From an uncultured Atopobium sp. (GTDB taxonomy: Bacteria > Actinomycetota > Coriobacteriia > Coriobacteriales > Atopobiaceae): a DNA stretch of 7,913 nt. The notes under the pieces are model-generated. The model ran no database searches and was not told the DNA's origin. It worked only from the letters and a program-made list of their open reading frames with translations. Positions 1 through 7,231 of the stretch are shown here, one piece after another. Numbering within the stretch: the first letter of the stretch is position 1; each line of letters opens with the position of its first letter. The stretch lies in assembly GCA_938041635.1 (NCBI GenBank), contig CALIAD010000187.1, forward strand, positions 1 through 7,913, given 5' to 3'. Both the position numbers and the translations under genes were made by a program.

Positions 1-76
1 CACCAGGACCAGGGTTTCCTCGAGACGCACCGTCTGTATAGACTGTGACGTGCATGTATGAGGTTGCAGCCTCCAT
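1..76 (-). CDS. rnhA: Ribonuclease HI, N-terminal fragment (runs off left edge)
   Basis: Only the first 25 codons are in the window. They read MEAATSYMHVTVYTDGAS and continue RGNPGPG. The stretch VYTDGASRGNPGPG is the first beta strand and signature of type 1 RNase H, and D15 matches the first catalytic, metal-binding aspartate (Asp10 of the E. coli enzyme). The family cuts the RNA strand of RNA-DNA hybrids in the cytoplasm and so helps remove primers and R-loops. ATG at 76 is chosen because AGAGGAG lies 7 bases upstream; an internal ATG at codon 8 has no such site. The gene starts 34 bases after the polA stop on the same strand with no terminator between, so the two are probably co-transcribed. 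The rest of the protein is unseen. It could be a plain RNase HI of about 150 residues or the N-terminal part of a fusion, as in actinobacterial RNase H-phosphatase proteins. Confidence 0.85.
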   Translation of the reverse strand, partial: MEAATSYMHVTVYTDGASRGNPGPG

Positions 77-83
77 ACCAAAT

Positions 84-90
84 CTCCTCT
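84..90 (-). promoter_or_regulatory. Ribosome binding site of rnhA
   Basis: The minus strand reads AGAGGAG here, 7 bases before the ATG at 76. It sits in the short gap after polA and decides in favour of the first of two in-frame ATGs (76 rather than 55). Confidence 0.7.
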
Positions 91-110
91 AGAACGAGCG
101 TTGAACGTGC

Positions 111-2849
111 CTACTTTGCCTCAGCCCAGTTAGAACCATAGCTGACATCGGCAATGAGAGGAACACGCAGAGTAACAACGTCTTCCATGGTCTCTTTTAC
201 CAGCGCAGAAACTGTCTCAATCTCTGACTCAGGAACTTCCAAATCAAGTTCGTCGTGAATCTGAAGAATCAGCTTTGATGCAAGACCCTCGTCACGCAGG
301 CGTTTCTCGACATTAATCATTGCAATTTTGATAATGTCTGCGGCACTTCCCTGCATAGGGTGATTCATAGCAGTGCGCTCGCCAAAAGCAATAAGCTGGC
401 GATTTGACTGGTTGAACTCTCTAATGTGGCGCTTGCGACCATACATAGTAAGAGCGTAGCCACACTCGTGAGCAGTGCGGACGGAGTCATCCAGATAGGC
501 GCGAACGCCAGGATATGCGTCAAAGTAGCGGTCAATCATCTCTTGCGCTTCCTTGCGGGAAATCTTCAGAGACGTTGCCAGACCAAAGGCCTGCTGACCA
601 TAGACAATGCCAAAGTTAACTGCCTTAGCACGGCTACGAAGTGCTGGCGTGACCTCTTCAACAGGCACGCCAAAGACACGAGCGGCAGTTGCGGCGTGGA
701 AATCGGCACCAGAGTTAAATGCTGCTACCAGGTGCTCGTCAGCTGAAAGGTGTGCCAGCAAGCGCAGCTCAATCTGGGAGTAGTCGCAGGCGAGAAAAAC
801 GCTGCCCTCGGGAACGGTAAAGGCGGTGCGGACACGATGTCCCAGCTCAGAGCGGGTAGGAATGTTCTGCAGGTTTGGATCAGAACTGGAAAGCCTACCT
901 GTTGCAGCAACGGTCTGATTGAATGTGGTGTGGATACGCTTATCGCCACGAATAAGCGAAGGAAGAGCATCGAGATAAGTTGATTTGATCTTGGCACGCT
1001 CACGATACTCAAGAACATCAGCAACAATCTGGTACTCCTGCGCAAGGTCTCCTAGAACCTTTGCGTTGGTGGAGTAAAACCCGGTGCGCGTCTTTTTGAG
1101 GCCATAGGTTGGAAGTTTAAGCACGTCAAACAAGATATGAGAAAGCTGGCTTGGAGAATCCAAGTTAAAATCCTCGCCTGCTGTCTGGTGAATGCTTGCC
1201 ACGCGCTGCGCAATATCTTCACCCAGCTCCGAAGACTGTTTAGCAAGCTCTTGAGGATCAACGTAGAGACCACGACGTTCCATCGCGGCAAGCACAGGCA
1301 AAAGTTGCATCTCCAGAGAAGTAAAGAGCTCCAAGGAACCATCGTCTTCAAGTTTTTTAGTAAGCACAGGCACAAGAGCCCTAGCAGCTACAGCTCTTAG
1401 TGCTGCAGCAGGAATCTCATCTGTAGGTTCAGGAAGCTCAGAGCCAAAGTACAGCTCAACCAAGCCGTTGATATCAAAACTTGAACGATCAGACTCAAGA
1501 AGATACGCAGCAACACCCGTATCAAAGAGTCGATCAGAATCAATGGTCTCAATATCCAGTTTCTGTGGCTCAGATGAATCAACAGGGCTTACCTCGTGAA
1601 GCAACGCCTTGACATCGTCTGCAGCAACACGGGCTTCTCGCAAAATGCGCAAGAGTGCTGCGGTTGCGTTTTCTCCCTCAAATTTGAGGAGAGCCTTTTC
1701 TGTAGACACCCAAAGCGTGCGAGAAAGGCTAAAGAGGGCTCCGGCGTCTGCCGCAGAGTCTTCTGCAACACCGATCCACTCTTGGTTCTCAAGAGCAGTG
1801 GTCAGAGCAGCAGATGCGTCTCCTGCCTGCAAATACTCTGACGGAATAGGAAACGCAGGTGTAGCAGAGGCGGTTTGTGCAACTGCGCCAGCGGCAGACC
1901 CACCAGCCATACGAGCAAGCCTTGAGGTCATGCCCGTAAAGCCCAAAGCCGAGAAAGCCTTGACCACGTTGTTTGGGTCAAATGTTGGGAACTGAGCATC
2001 GGCCAGGTTGATATCAAGCGGTGCATCGGTGCGAATAGTAGCAACCTTGCGGGAGAGCAGCGCGTCATCAATATGAGCGCGAAGATTTTCTCCCACCTTA
2101 CCCTTGACCTCGTCAGCATGGGCAATAACCTCATCAAGCGAGCCATACTCCACAATCAGAGCAGCAGCTTTCTTAGGGCCAATTCCAGGAACACCCGGAA
2201 TGTTGTCAGAAGAATCTCCCTTAAGGCCATAGAAATCTGGGACAAGCTCTGGCGTAATGCCAGCGTAGAGATCTGCCACAGTCTCTGGCGTCATAATTGA
2301 GACGTCAGAGACGCCTTTGCGCGTAGAAACAATCTTGACGTTTTCTGTGGAAAGCTGGTACATATCGCGGTCACCCGTGAAGAGTAGCATCTGGTAACCC
2401 TCAGCCTCACCACGGCGGGCAAGGGTGCCCAAGATGTCATCGCCCTCCCAGCCTTCAAGCTGGCAGACAGGAACATCCAGCGTTTTGAGCAGCTCTTTGA
2501 CTACAGGAAACTGCGCGTGCAAAGCAGGGTCCATAGGAGGACGCTGAGCTTTGTACTGCGGCAGCATATCAATGCGAACCTGTGGTTTTCCCTTATCAAA
2601 AGCACAAATCACGCCATTAGGCGAGAAGGACTCAACAAGCTTGATAAACATGTTGAAGAAGCCAAAGAGCGCTCCGGTTGGCGTTCCATCTGGTGCTGCC
2701 ATAGGCTGACGGATTGCATGGAACGCTCGATGCATGAGCGAGTTTCCGTCAATAACAGCAATGGTTCTACGTGGTTTACCTGCGACTTCTTCAGATGACG
2801 CAGCATTATTTTGATTTGTAGTATCAACTGGCATAGTAGTATCAGACAT
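111..2849 (-). CDS. polA: DNA polymerase I, proofreading domain inactive
   Basis: Cytoplasmic repair polymerase that fills gaps and removes RNA primers; 912 residues, near the family's usual length. Residues 28-314 are the 5'-3' nuclease: VIDGNS (32-37), EGDDILG (135-141), TGDRD (158-162) and the helix-hairpin-helix GDSSDNIPGVPGIGPKKA (211-228). An Ala/Gly-rich linker (about 312-340) follows. Residues about 341-510 hold a 3'-5' exonuclease fold whose catalytic acids are gone: VAEDS (361-365) stands where the DxE motif belongs, and neither the second nor the third exonuclease motif keeps its aspartate. The polymerase domain has motif A DYSQIELR (689-696), the O helix with R738, K742 and F746 in KAVNFGIVYG, and motif C QIHDELDLEV (863-872; D866, E867). 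ATG at 2849 is preceded by AAGAGGAG (2855-2862). The first 27 residues are a low-complexity tail. rnhA follows in the same direction. Confidence 0.97.
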   Translation of the reverse strand: MSDTTMPVDTTNQNNAASSEEVAGKPRRTIAVIDGNSLMHRAFHAIRQPMAAPDGTPTGALFGFFNMFIKLVESFSPNGVICAFDKGKPQVRIDMLPQYKAQRPPMDPALHAQFPVVKELLKTLDVPVCQLEGWEGDDILGTLARRGEAEGYQMLLFTGDRDMYQLSTENVKIVSTRKGVSDVSIMTPETVADLYAGITPELVPDFYGLKGDSSDNIPGVPGIGPKKAAALIVEYGSLDEVIAHADEVKGKVGENLRAHIDDALLSRKVATIRTDAPLDINLADAQFPTFDPNNVVKAFSALGFTGMTSRLARMAGGSAAGAVAQTASATPAFPIPSEYLQAGDASAALTTALENQEWIGVAEDSAADAGALFSLSRTLWVSTEKALLKFEGENATAALLRILREARVAADDVKALLHEVSPVDSSEPQKLDIETIDSDRLFDTGVAAYLLESDRSSFDINGLVELYFGSELPEPTDEIPAAALRAVAARALVPVLTKKLEDDGSLELFTSLEMQLLPVLAAMERRGLYVDPQELAKQSSELGEDIAQRVASIHQTAGEDFNLDSPSQLSHILFDVLKLPTYGLKKTRTGFYSTNAKVLGDLAQEYQIVADVLEYRERAKIKSTYLDALPSLIRGDKRIHTTFNQTVAATGRLSSSDPNLQNIPTRSELGHRVRTAFTVPEGSVFLACDYSQIELRLLAHLSADEHLVAAFNSGADFHAATAARVFGVPVEEVTPALRSRAKAVNFGIVYGQQAFGLATSLKISRKEAQEMIDRYFDAYPGVRAYLDDSVRTAHECGYALTMYGRKRHIREFNQSNRQLIAFGERTAMNHPMQGSAADIIKIAMINVEKRLRDEGLASKLILQIHDELDLEVPESEIETVSALVKETMEDVVTLRVPLIADVSYGSNWAEAK

Positions 2850-2878
2850 ACCTGCTCCTCTTGGTTTTGTGTGCTTCT

Positions 2879-2884
2879 ATTGTA
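2879..2884 (-). promoter_or_regulatory. Possible -10 box of polA
   Basis: The minus strand reads TACAAT, five of six matches to TATAAT. It would place the transcript start about 23 bases before the polA ATG, leaving room for the ribosome site. No good -35 hexamer lies 16-18 bases upstream, so this is a weak call. Confidence 0.35.
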
Positions 2885-2968
2885 CTAAGACTTTCTCCGC
2901 TTATGCGCGCCAGAGCCTCCGGAAACAAAGCCCACGTCTCTTCTAGCGGCGACTAAATTTTTTGTAAT

Positions 2969-3039
2969 CGTTATGTTTCTGTTTGCATCCTCGCCATCCT
3001 CTCAGTGGCAAACGTGCGAAAATAACAACCAACATAACG
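2969..3039. repeat. 9-base inverted repeat with distant arms
   Basis: CGTTATGTT at 2969-2977 is the exact reverse complement of AACATAACG at 3031-3039; the arms are 53 bases apart. The right arm overlaps the start of the palindrome at 3037-3051. The spacing is about five helical turns, which would suit a looping or double-site regulator. A match of this length could also arise by chance in such a region about one time in ten. Confidence 0.4.
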
Positions 3040-3051
3040 TGCTCAGCACGT
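3037..3051. promoter_or_regulatory. Palindrome upstream of glnN, candidate operator
   Basis: ACGTGC-TCA-GCACGT is a perfect inverted repeat with 6-base arms, centred about 52 bases before the glnN start. A further copy of the half-site, ACGTGC, lies at 3012-3017, 25 bases upstream of the left arm. No T run follows, so it is not a terminator. It could be the site of a dimeric regulator or a hairpin in the glnN leader. It does not match the GlnR/TnrA consensus I know. Confidence 0.4.
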
Positions 3052-3084
3052 GAGAAAACAGACTAACTGCCAGCATTTACCCAC

Positions 3085-3093
3085 AAGGAGGGG
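3085..3093 (+). promoter_or_regulatory. Ribosome binding site of glnN (GTG start)
   Basis: AAGGAGGGG ends two bases before the GTG at 3096. The perfect anti-16S core AAGGAGG, 4 bases from the start, supports the GTG start although no ATG is present. Confidence 0.8.
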
Positions 3094-3095
3094 CT

Positions 3096-5189
3096 GTGGC
3101 TCACGACAAAGTTTCTCAGGAATTTGGCTCACTTCTCTTTACCGACGCAGACATGCAAGAACGTCTGCCAAGGCCAACGTACAAGAAACTTCGTAGTGTC
3201 ATCCAGGACGGCAAGCCACTTGACCTCGACATTGCAAACGAGGTTGCGCATGCCATGAAAGAGTGGGCACTTGAAAAGGGTGCTACTCACTTCACACACT
3301 GGTTCCAACCTCTCACAGGTATTACTTCCGAGAAGCACGACAGCTTTATGACTCCTCAGGGAAACGGCACTATTTTGATGTCCTTCTCGGGAAAAGAGCT
3401 GGTACAGGGCGAGCCTGACGCATCAAGCTTCCCTTCTGGTGGCCTGCGCGCCACGTTTGAGGCTCGTGGCTACACGGTTTGGGACCCTGCAAGTCCAACC
3501 TTCATTAAAGATGAAGTCCTCTGCATTCCAACTGCATTTATTTCATACACCGGAGAAGCTCTGGATAAGCGCACTCCGCTTCTTCGCTCCCAGGTTGCCC
3601 TAGAGAAGCAGGCTAAGCGCGTACTTGCCCTCTTTGGACAAGAGCCTTCTCGCGTTGTCACAAACATTGGTCCAGAGCAGGAATATTTCCTTATCAAAGA
3701 GGAAGATTTTGAGCAGCGCCCTGACCTTATTCTGTGTGGTCGTACCCTCTTTGGTTGTGAGCCAAGCAAAGGTCAGGAGCTTGATGAGCACTACTTTGGT
3801 GCCATTCGTCCAACCGTCAACAACTTCATGAAAGAGCTTGATGACGAGCTCTGGAAGCTGGGTATTCCTGCAAAGACCAAGCATAACGAGGTTGCTCCTT
3901 GCCAGCATGAGCTTGCGCCTGTCTTTGAGCAGGGCGCTCTTGCTATTGACAACAACCTCCTGACCATGGAGAAGCTCAAGCTTCTTGCACCGCATCACGG
4001 CCTTGCCTGCCTTGAGCACGAGAAGCCCTTTGAGTACGTCAATGGCTCTGGTAAGCACGACAACTGGTCACTCTCTGCAGACAACGAGAATCTGCTTGAA
4101 CCTGGCGACAAACCTGGCGAGAACCTTCGCTTCCTGGTCTTCCTTGCGTGCCTTGTTGCCGCTGTTGACTCTCATGCAGACCTTCTGCGCATGTCGGTTG
4201 CATCTGCTGGAAACGATCACCGTCTTGGCGCAAACGAGGCTCCACCTGCGATTGTCTCAGTCTTCTTAGGCGCTGCGCTTTCTGTAATTGTTGATGACCT
4301 CATCACTGGCTCCGATGTTCACGGTGCAAAGCGCACTCGTATGGATCTTGGTGTACCAACACTACCTGCAGTTCTTAGGGACAACACAGACAGAAACCGT
4401 ACCAGCCCCTTTGCGTTTACTGGTAACAAGTTTGAGTTCCGCATGTGCGGCAGCCAGCAGAATCTTTCTGACCCTAATGTTATTTTGAACACTATTGTTG
4501 CTGAGCAGTGTGACCGCTTTGCAAATGACCTTGAAGACGTTTCCGAGGAGAACTTCACTAAGGAAGCTTTGAGCTGGGTTATTGACACCTTTAAGGCTCA
4601 CGAGCGCATCCTCTTTGAGGGCAATGGCTACTCAGGCGATTGGGAGAAACTTGCCGAGGAGCGCGGTCTTCCAAACCTCCGCACCACCCCTGAGGCACTC
4701 CCTGCAATGGTTGCTCCAGAGAACATTGAACTCTTTGAGCGCTACGGCGTTCTTTCTCAAGCAGAAGCACAGGCTCGCTACATTGCAAAGGCTGAGCAGT
4801 ACACCAAGGTCCTTAACATCGAAGCTCGTACTATGCTATATATGACGCGCCACATGTACCTGCCTGCTCTCTTTACCTACTCAAGTGATGTTGCCTCTTC
4901 AGTTGCCGCTAAACAGGCCATTGGCATCAAGAGTGCAGCAGAGACAGAGATTGTCGAGAAACTCACCGCAGGTATTGACGAGATTTACGCAGCTACCAAC
5001 AGTCTTGATGAGATCAACACCACAGCTCACCAGATGAAAGATCAACCTCAGGAGCAGTGCGAATACTACTGCAATGAGGTTCTTCCTGCTATGGCTCGCC
5101 TGCGTAGCGCCGTTGACTCCATGGAGCTCATCTGCGGACATGACTGGTGGCCAGTTCCTAGCTACAACAAGATGCTCTTCTACGTCTAG
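3096..5189 (+). CDS. glnN: Glutamine synthetase, type III
   Basis: Makes glutamine from glutamate, ammonia and ATP in the cytoplasm. The 697-residue length (GSIII about 700-730; GSI about 450) and layout identify the type III form. The N-terminal block FGSLLFTDADMQERLP (10-25) and THWFQPLTG (67-75) are GSIII hallmarks. Active-site blocks: GPEQEYFLI (192-200; metal-binding glutamates), KHNEVAPCQHELAP (262-275), NGSGKHDNWS (316-325; counterpart of NGSGMH in GSI), GNDHRLGANEAPPA (372-385), and NRTSPFAFTGNKFEFRM (434-450; E447, R449). The C-terminus ends WWPVPSYNKMLFYV, as in the family. Translation starts at GTG with a strong ribosome site; the N-terminus fits the family, so no later start is needed. 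Transcribed alone, divergently from polA, and followed by a terminator. The usual GSI adenylylation context is not visible here. The gene symbol follows the Bacteroides and cyanobacterial naming. Confidence 0.96.
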   Translation: MAHDKVSQEFGSLLFTDADMQERLPRPTYKKLRSVIQDGKPLDLDIANEVAHAMKEWALEKGATHFTHWFQPLTGITSEKHDSFMTPQGNGTILMSFSGKELVQGEPDASSFPSGGLRATFEARGYTVWDPASPTFIKDEVLCIPTAFISYTGEALDKRTPLLRSQVALEKQAKRVLALFGQEPSRVVTNIGPEQEYFLIKEEDFEQRPDLILCGRTLFGCEPSKGQELDEHYFGAIRPTVNNFMKELDDELWKLGIPAKTKHNEVAPCQHELAPVFEQGALAIDNNLLTMEKLKLLAPHHGLACLEHEKPFEYVNGSGKHDNWSLSADNENLLEPGDKPGENLRFLVFLACLVAAVDSHADLLRMSVASAGNDHRLGANEAPPAIVSVFLGAALSVIVDDLITGSDVHGAKRTRMDLGVPTLPAVLRDNTDRNRTSPFAFTGNKFEFRMCGSQQNLSDPNVILNTIVAEQCDRFANDLEDVSEENFTKEALSWVIDTFKAHERILFEGNGYSGDWEKLAEERGLPNLRTTPEALPAMVAPENIELFERYGVLSQAEAQARYIAKAEQYTKVLNIEARTMLYMTRHMYLPALFTYSSDVASSVAAKQAIGIKSAAETEIVEKLTAGIDEIYAATNSLDEINTTAHQMKDQPQEQCEYYCNEVLPAMARLRSAVDSMELICGHDWWPVPSYNKMLFYV

Positions 5190-5207
5190 TGCTTCATCAG
5201 AGCTTCT

Positions 5208-5233
5208 TGGCGAGAAAACCGGTCTTCTCGCCA
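5208..5233. other. Strong hairpin after glnN, made of an inverted GGCGAGAA pair
   Basis: TGGCGAGAA (5208-5216) pairs perfectly with TTCTCGCCA (5225-5233) around the 8-base loop AACCGGTC. It begins 19 bases after the glnN stop. No T tract follows on either strand, so it is not a typical intrinsic terminator; it may protect the mRNA 3' end. The loop contains the self-complementary ACCGGT. The stem arms are two of the eight window copies of GGCGAGAA. Confidence 0.65.
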
Positions 5234-5248
5234 CTCCATCTTTAAAGC

Positions 5249-5279
5249 AAAACGGCTCAGTTTACCTGGGCCGTTTTTT
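5249..5279 (+). terminator. Rho-independent terminator of glnN, probably bidirectional
   Basis: AAAACGGCTCAG (5249-5260) pairs over 12 bp, one of them G-T, with CTGGGCCGTTTT (5266-5277) around the loop TTTAC; six T residues (5274-5279) complete it. On the minus strand the stem is followed by TTTTGCTTT. It lies 30 bases beyond the stop of the converging gene at 5310, so it can serve both transcripts. Confidence 0.9.
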
Positions 5280-5309
5280 GGTGTCCAAATGCGTAACGTA
5301 TGGAAAGAG

Positions 5310-6596
5310 CTATGCGTTGACCAACTTACTGTAGATAGCATGAACGTCTTCAAGCTTGATAAGATTGCCTTCTGCATCGGTTGGAGCTGGAGCTATCTGC
5401 ATTGATTCACTCACTGCTGTCAAATTCAGACGGCTTGCATACCAAGGAGTTGGTGTTCCCTCAATAACCGGCGAGAAAAACGAGTCCATTTCTCCCATGT
5501 GTTCAGCAGAATCTCGATTAGTAATAAATTCCTGCCATAAATACGCTGAATACGTATGTTTTGACCCCTGACATACAAATGACCTTATCGTAGAGAAATA
5601 AGAAGTGCCTGGCAGAATAACTGAAAGATTATCAAAATCGTCTTTAGTAATTGCTCTATAAGCAGCGCTCAGCGGACAAACACAAGCCCTGTACCTGCCA
5701 AATCCTGTGTCTCTAATAGCTTGATAAGTACTCTCAGAAAATGCGTCAACATTTTCAAACAAACTTTGGATAATTTGAGCACCTTTATCCAGACCATACT
5801 GGCCTAAAAAGAGCGATTCAAACTTCTTGCCCGCATATGTAAGTGCAGGGTCAGGAATAACATACCTTCCACGCAGGCCATCTGTAAGAAGATCGGTCCA
5901 TTCGTGAGGACGCAAAATCTTTTTCTCATTAAGGCGCTCTTGATTTACAAGTAAAACCAATGGATCTGCAGCATAAGCATACCAGTGCCCAGTAGCGTCA
6001 AAAAACTCGGGACGTACGTACTGGTCTGTTGAAGAAACTTCAAACGGCTGACAATATGCGGAAGCCTCAAAGTTTTGCATGAGGGCTTCACTTGCCAGAA
6101 AAATAACATCGGGTTTCTCAAAACCCCAATCAGTGTCAGATTTAGTATCAGAAGTTTCAGACTCCGCACTCTTACCAGAAGCGTATGTTTGCTTAATAAA
6201 CTCCTGAATTTCTTCCTCTGTTGCCTCACCCACCGTAACAGGCAGAGAAAACATTCTTGAATATGTCTCTACCAGGGGCTTTACTGCTTCTTTTGAGGTG
6301 CAAAGCAGATTGAGAGAGCCTTCACGTTGTGCAAGTTGAATGAGTGCTCGAGCATAACCTGGAACTTTTGAGTTAGGACGTGGTGGAAGGAGCTCGTTTT
6401 GAACGTAGGAAATTCCGGGGGTCAAAACGTTTGCTACCGTAGCTATTACAGGTGCAGCAACCGCCGAGACAGCCAGGATAATAAATGAGGTTCTTGTAAC
6501 AGAAGTGGCAGTTGGTGGAGTGATCTTCTCGTCAGGGTCTTTTGGTCCAAAAGTTTTATGCATCTTCTGGCGCAGACAATCTGGGATAAACTTCAC
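5310..6596 (-). CDS. Extracellular solute-binding protein, ferric-iron-type, membrane-anchored
   Basis: A 428-residue protein resembling binding proteins of ABC importers (the broad iron/polyamine/sulfate group); recognised from overall style, not an exact family match. Residues 1-36 are a polar, basic tail, 37-58 a hydrophobic helix (FIILAVSAVAAPVIATVANVL), and about 80-428 the binding fold: EGSLNLLCTS (92-101), PDVIFLAS (162-169), HWYAYAADPLVLLVNQERL (204-222), WTDLL (233-237), and RGRYVIPDP (242-250). There is no lipobox cysteine after the helix, so the protein is probably anchored by the uncleaved helix, which is unusual in Gram-positives. A Ser/Asp/Glu-rich insert lies at about 140-158. 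Six cysteines include C305-V-C307. GTG at 6596 is chosen for its AAGGAGG site; the next Met (codon 12) lacks one. It lies 44 bases after mntP on the same strand. No permease or ATPase gene is adjacent, and the ligand is unknown. Confidence 0.75.
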   Translation of the reverse strand: MKFIPDCLRQKMHKTFGPKDPDEKITPPTATSVTRTSFIILAVSAVAAPVIATVANVLTPGISYVQNELLPPRPNSKVPGYARALIQLAQREGSLNLLCTSKEAVKPLVETYSRMFSLPVTVGEATEEEIQEFIKQTYASGKSAESETSDTKSDTDWGFEKPDVIFLASEALMQNFEASAYCQPFEVSSTDQYVRPEFFDATGHWYAYAADPLVLLVNQERLNEKKILRPHEWTDLLTDGLRGRYVIPDPALTYAGKKFESLFLGQYGLDKGAQIIQSLFENVDAFSESTYQAIRDTGFGRYRACVCPLSAAYRAITKDDFDNLSVILPGTSYFSTIRSFVCQGSKHTYSAYLWQEFITNRDSAEHMGEMDSFFSPVIEGTPTPWYASRLNLTAVSESMQIAPAPTDAEGNLIKLEDVHAIYSKLVNA

Positions 6597-6600
6597 ACTA

Positions 6601-6607
6601 CCTCCTT
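6601..6607 (-). promoter_or_regulatory. Ribosome binding site of the solute-binding protein (GTG start)
   Basis: The minus strand reads AAGGAGG, then TAGT, then GTG at 6596. This perfect site selects the GTG over the ATG at 6563, which has only a weak AGAAG upstream, and so assigns the 36-residue tail before the membrane helix. Confidence 0.75.
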
Positions 6608-6640
6608 ACCTGCTACATAATCCGTCTGGTCAAACAGATT

Positions 6641-7231
6641 TTATCCAAAAAAGGCTTTTAGTCCAATCAGGATAAGTACTATACCGCCCACCATCTCGGC
6701 ACGGTCGCCCAGAAGAGAACCAAGTTTTTTGCCAATGAACAGAGCAATGGTGCAGAGAATTGCGGTAATAATGCCAAAGAGCGCCGAGGCAACCAAAATG
6801 TCTACACTATGTGCCCTAAAACTTACCCCAACAGCAAATGCGTCGATTGCTGTAGCAACAGCTTGAAAGAGCAGCTTTCCATAAGAGAGCGTCGTAGCAC
6901 TTTGCTGGGCGCCTTGCTGGACTTCTTCCTCATCTTCCTCAGAAGCGTCTTCTTTGAGCGCCTTATAGCCGCTGTACAGCATGTTCGAACCGATGAAGCC
7001 AAGAATGACTAAAGAAACCATTCCTGCATACTTCTCAATCAATTCTGCTGCAATGCCGCCAACAAAATAACCGGCAAGAGGTATACCAAACTGAAAGAGG
7101 CCAAAGAAAAGAGGCATGCGCATGAGGCGAGAAACCCTATGGTCATCAAAGGCAAAGGTGTTGGAGATAGTGACAGAGAACGCATCTGTTGCAAGCGCCA
7201 CACCCAGCATTAAAATTTCAAGTAGACCCAT
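6641..7231 (-). CDS. mntP: Manganese efflux pump MntP
   Basis: Six-helix inner-membrane exporter that lowers cytoplasmic Mn2+. The 196 residues compare with 188 in E. coli MntP. The two-repeat design is clear: LATDAFSVTI (13-22) in helix 1 and TAIDAFAVGV (127-136) in helix 4, each with the acidic residue (D16, D130) the family needs for transport. The cytoplasmic loop between the halves is strongly acidic (about 93-105, KEDASEEDEEE). The C-terminus GGIVLILIGLKAFFG is typical. ATG at 7231 puts D16 at the same place as in E. coli. The ribosome site is weak: GGGAA, with its last base 8 bases from the start. The solute-binding protein gene follows 44 bases downstream with no terminator, suggesting one transcript. 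No manganese riboswitch is recognisable upstream. Confidence 0.93.
   Translation of the reverse strand: MGLLEILMLGVALATDAFSVTISNTFAFDDHRVSRLMRMPLFFGLFQFGIPLAGYFVGGIAAELIEKYAGMVSLVILGFIGSNMLYSGYKALKEDASEEDEEEVQQGAQQSATTLSYGKLLFQAVATAIDAFAVGVSFRAHSVDILVASALFGIITAILCTIALFIGKKLGSLLGDRAEMVGGIVLILIGLKAFFG

Larger units (their letters stand above)
2850..3095. promoter_or_regulatory. Divergent control region between polA and glnN
   Basis: These 246 bases contain no gene I can support and must hold the promoters of both polA (leftward) and the glutamine synthetase gene (rightward). They contain a possible polA -10 box, a perfect 6-bp-arm palindrome (3037-3051), a 9-base inverted repeat with arms 53 bases apart, an A/T-rich run (AAATTTTTTGTAAT, about 2955-2968) and three copies of ATAAC/GTTAT. 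I could not find a convincing -35/-10 pair for glnN by eye. Confidence 0.6.

Noticed and set aside
23..43. Overlapping hairpins AGACG/CGTCT and GTCT/AGAC
   Set aside because: They are short and fall within RNase HI codons, so coding sequence explains them.
60..73. Short hairpin GAGGT-TGCA-GCCTC after polA
   Set aside because: Five pairs including a wobble, no T tract on the minus strand, and it lies inside the start of the RNase HI gene.
1609..1995. 128-codon open frame on the plus strand inside polA
   Set aside because: It is a low-complexity shadow opposite the PolA linker and exonuclease region.
2964..2979. GTAAT-n6-GTTTC as an actinobacterial GlnR site
   Set aside because: The second half is not GnAAC and the first ends in T instead of C; it does not fit the TGTnA-n7-TnACA pattern either.
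3600..4058. 152-codon open frame on the minus strand inside glnN
   Set aside because: It is antisense to a complete, well-conserved gene, has no family resemblance and no ribosome site of note.
6617..6640. Terminator between mntP and the binding protein gene (TCTG/CAGA hairpin)
   Set aside because: Only four base pairs and no T run on the minus strand, so read-through is more likely.
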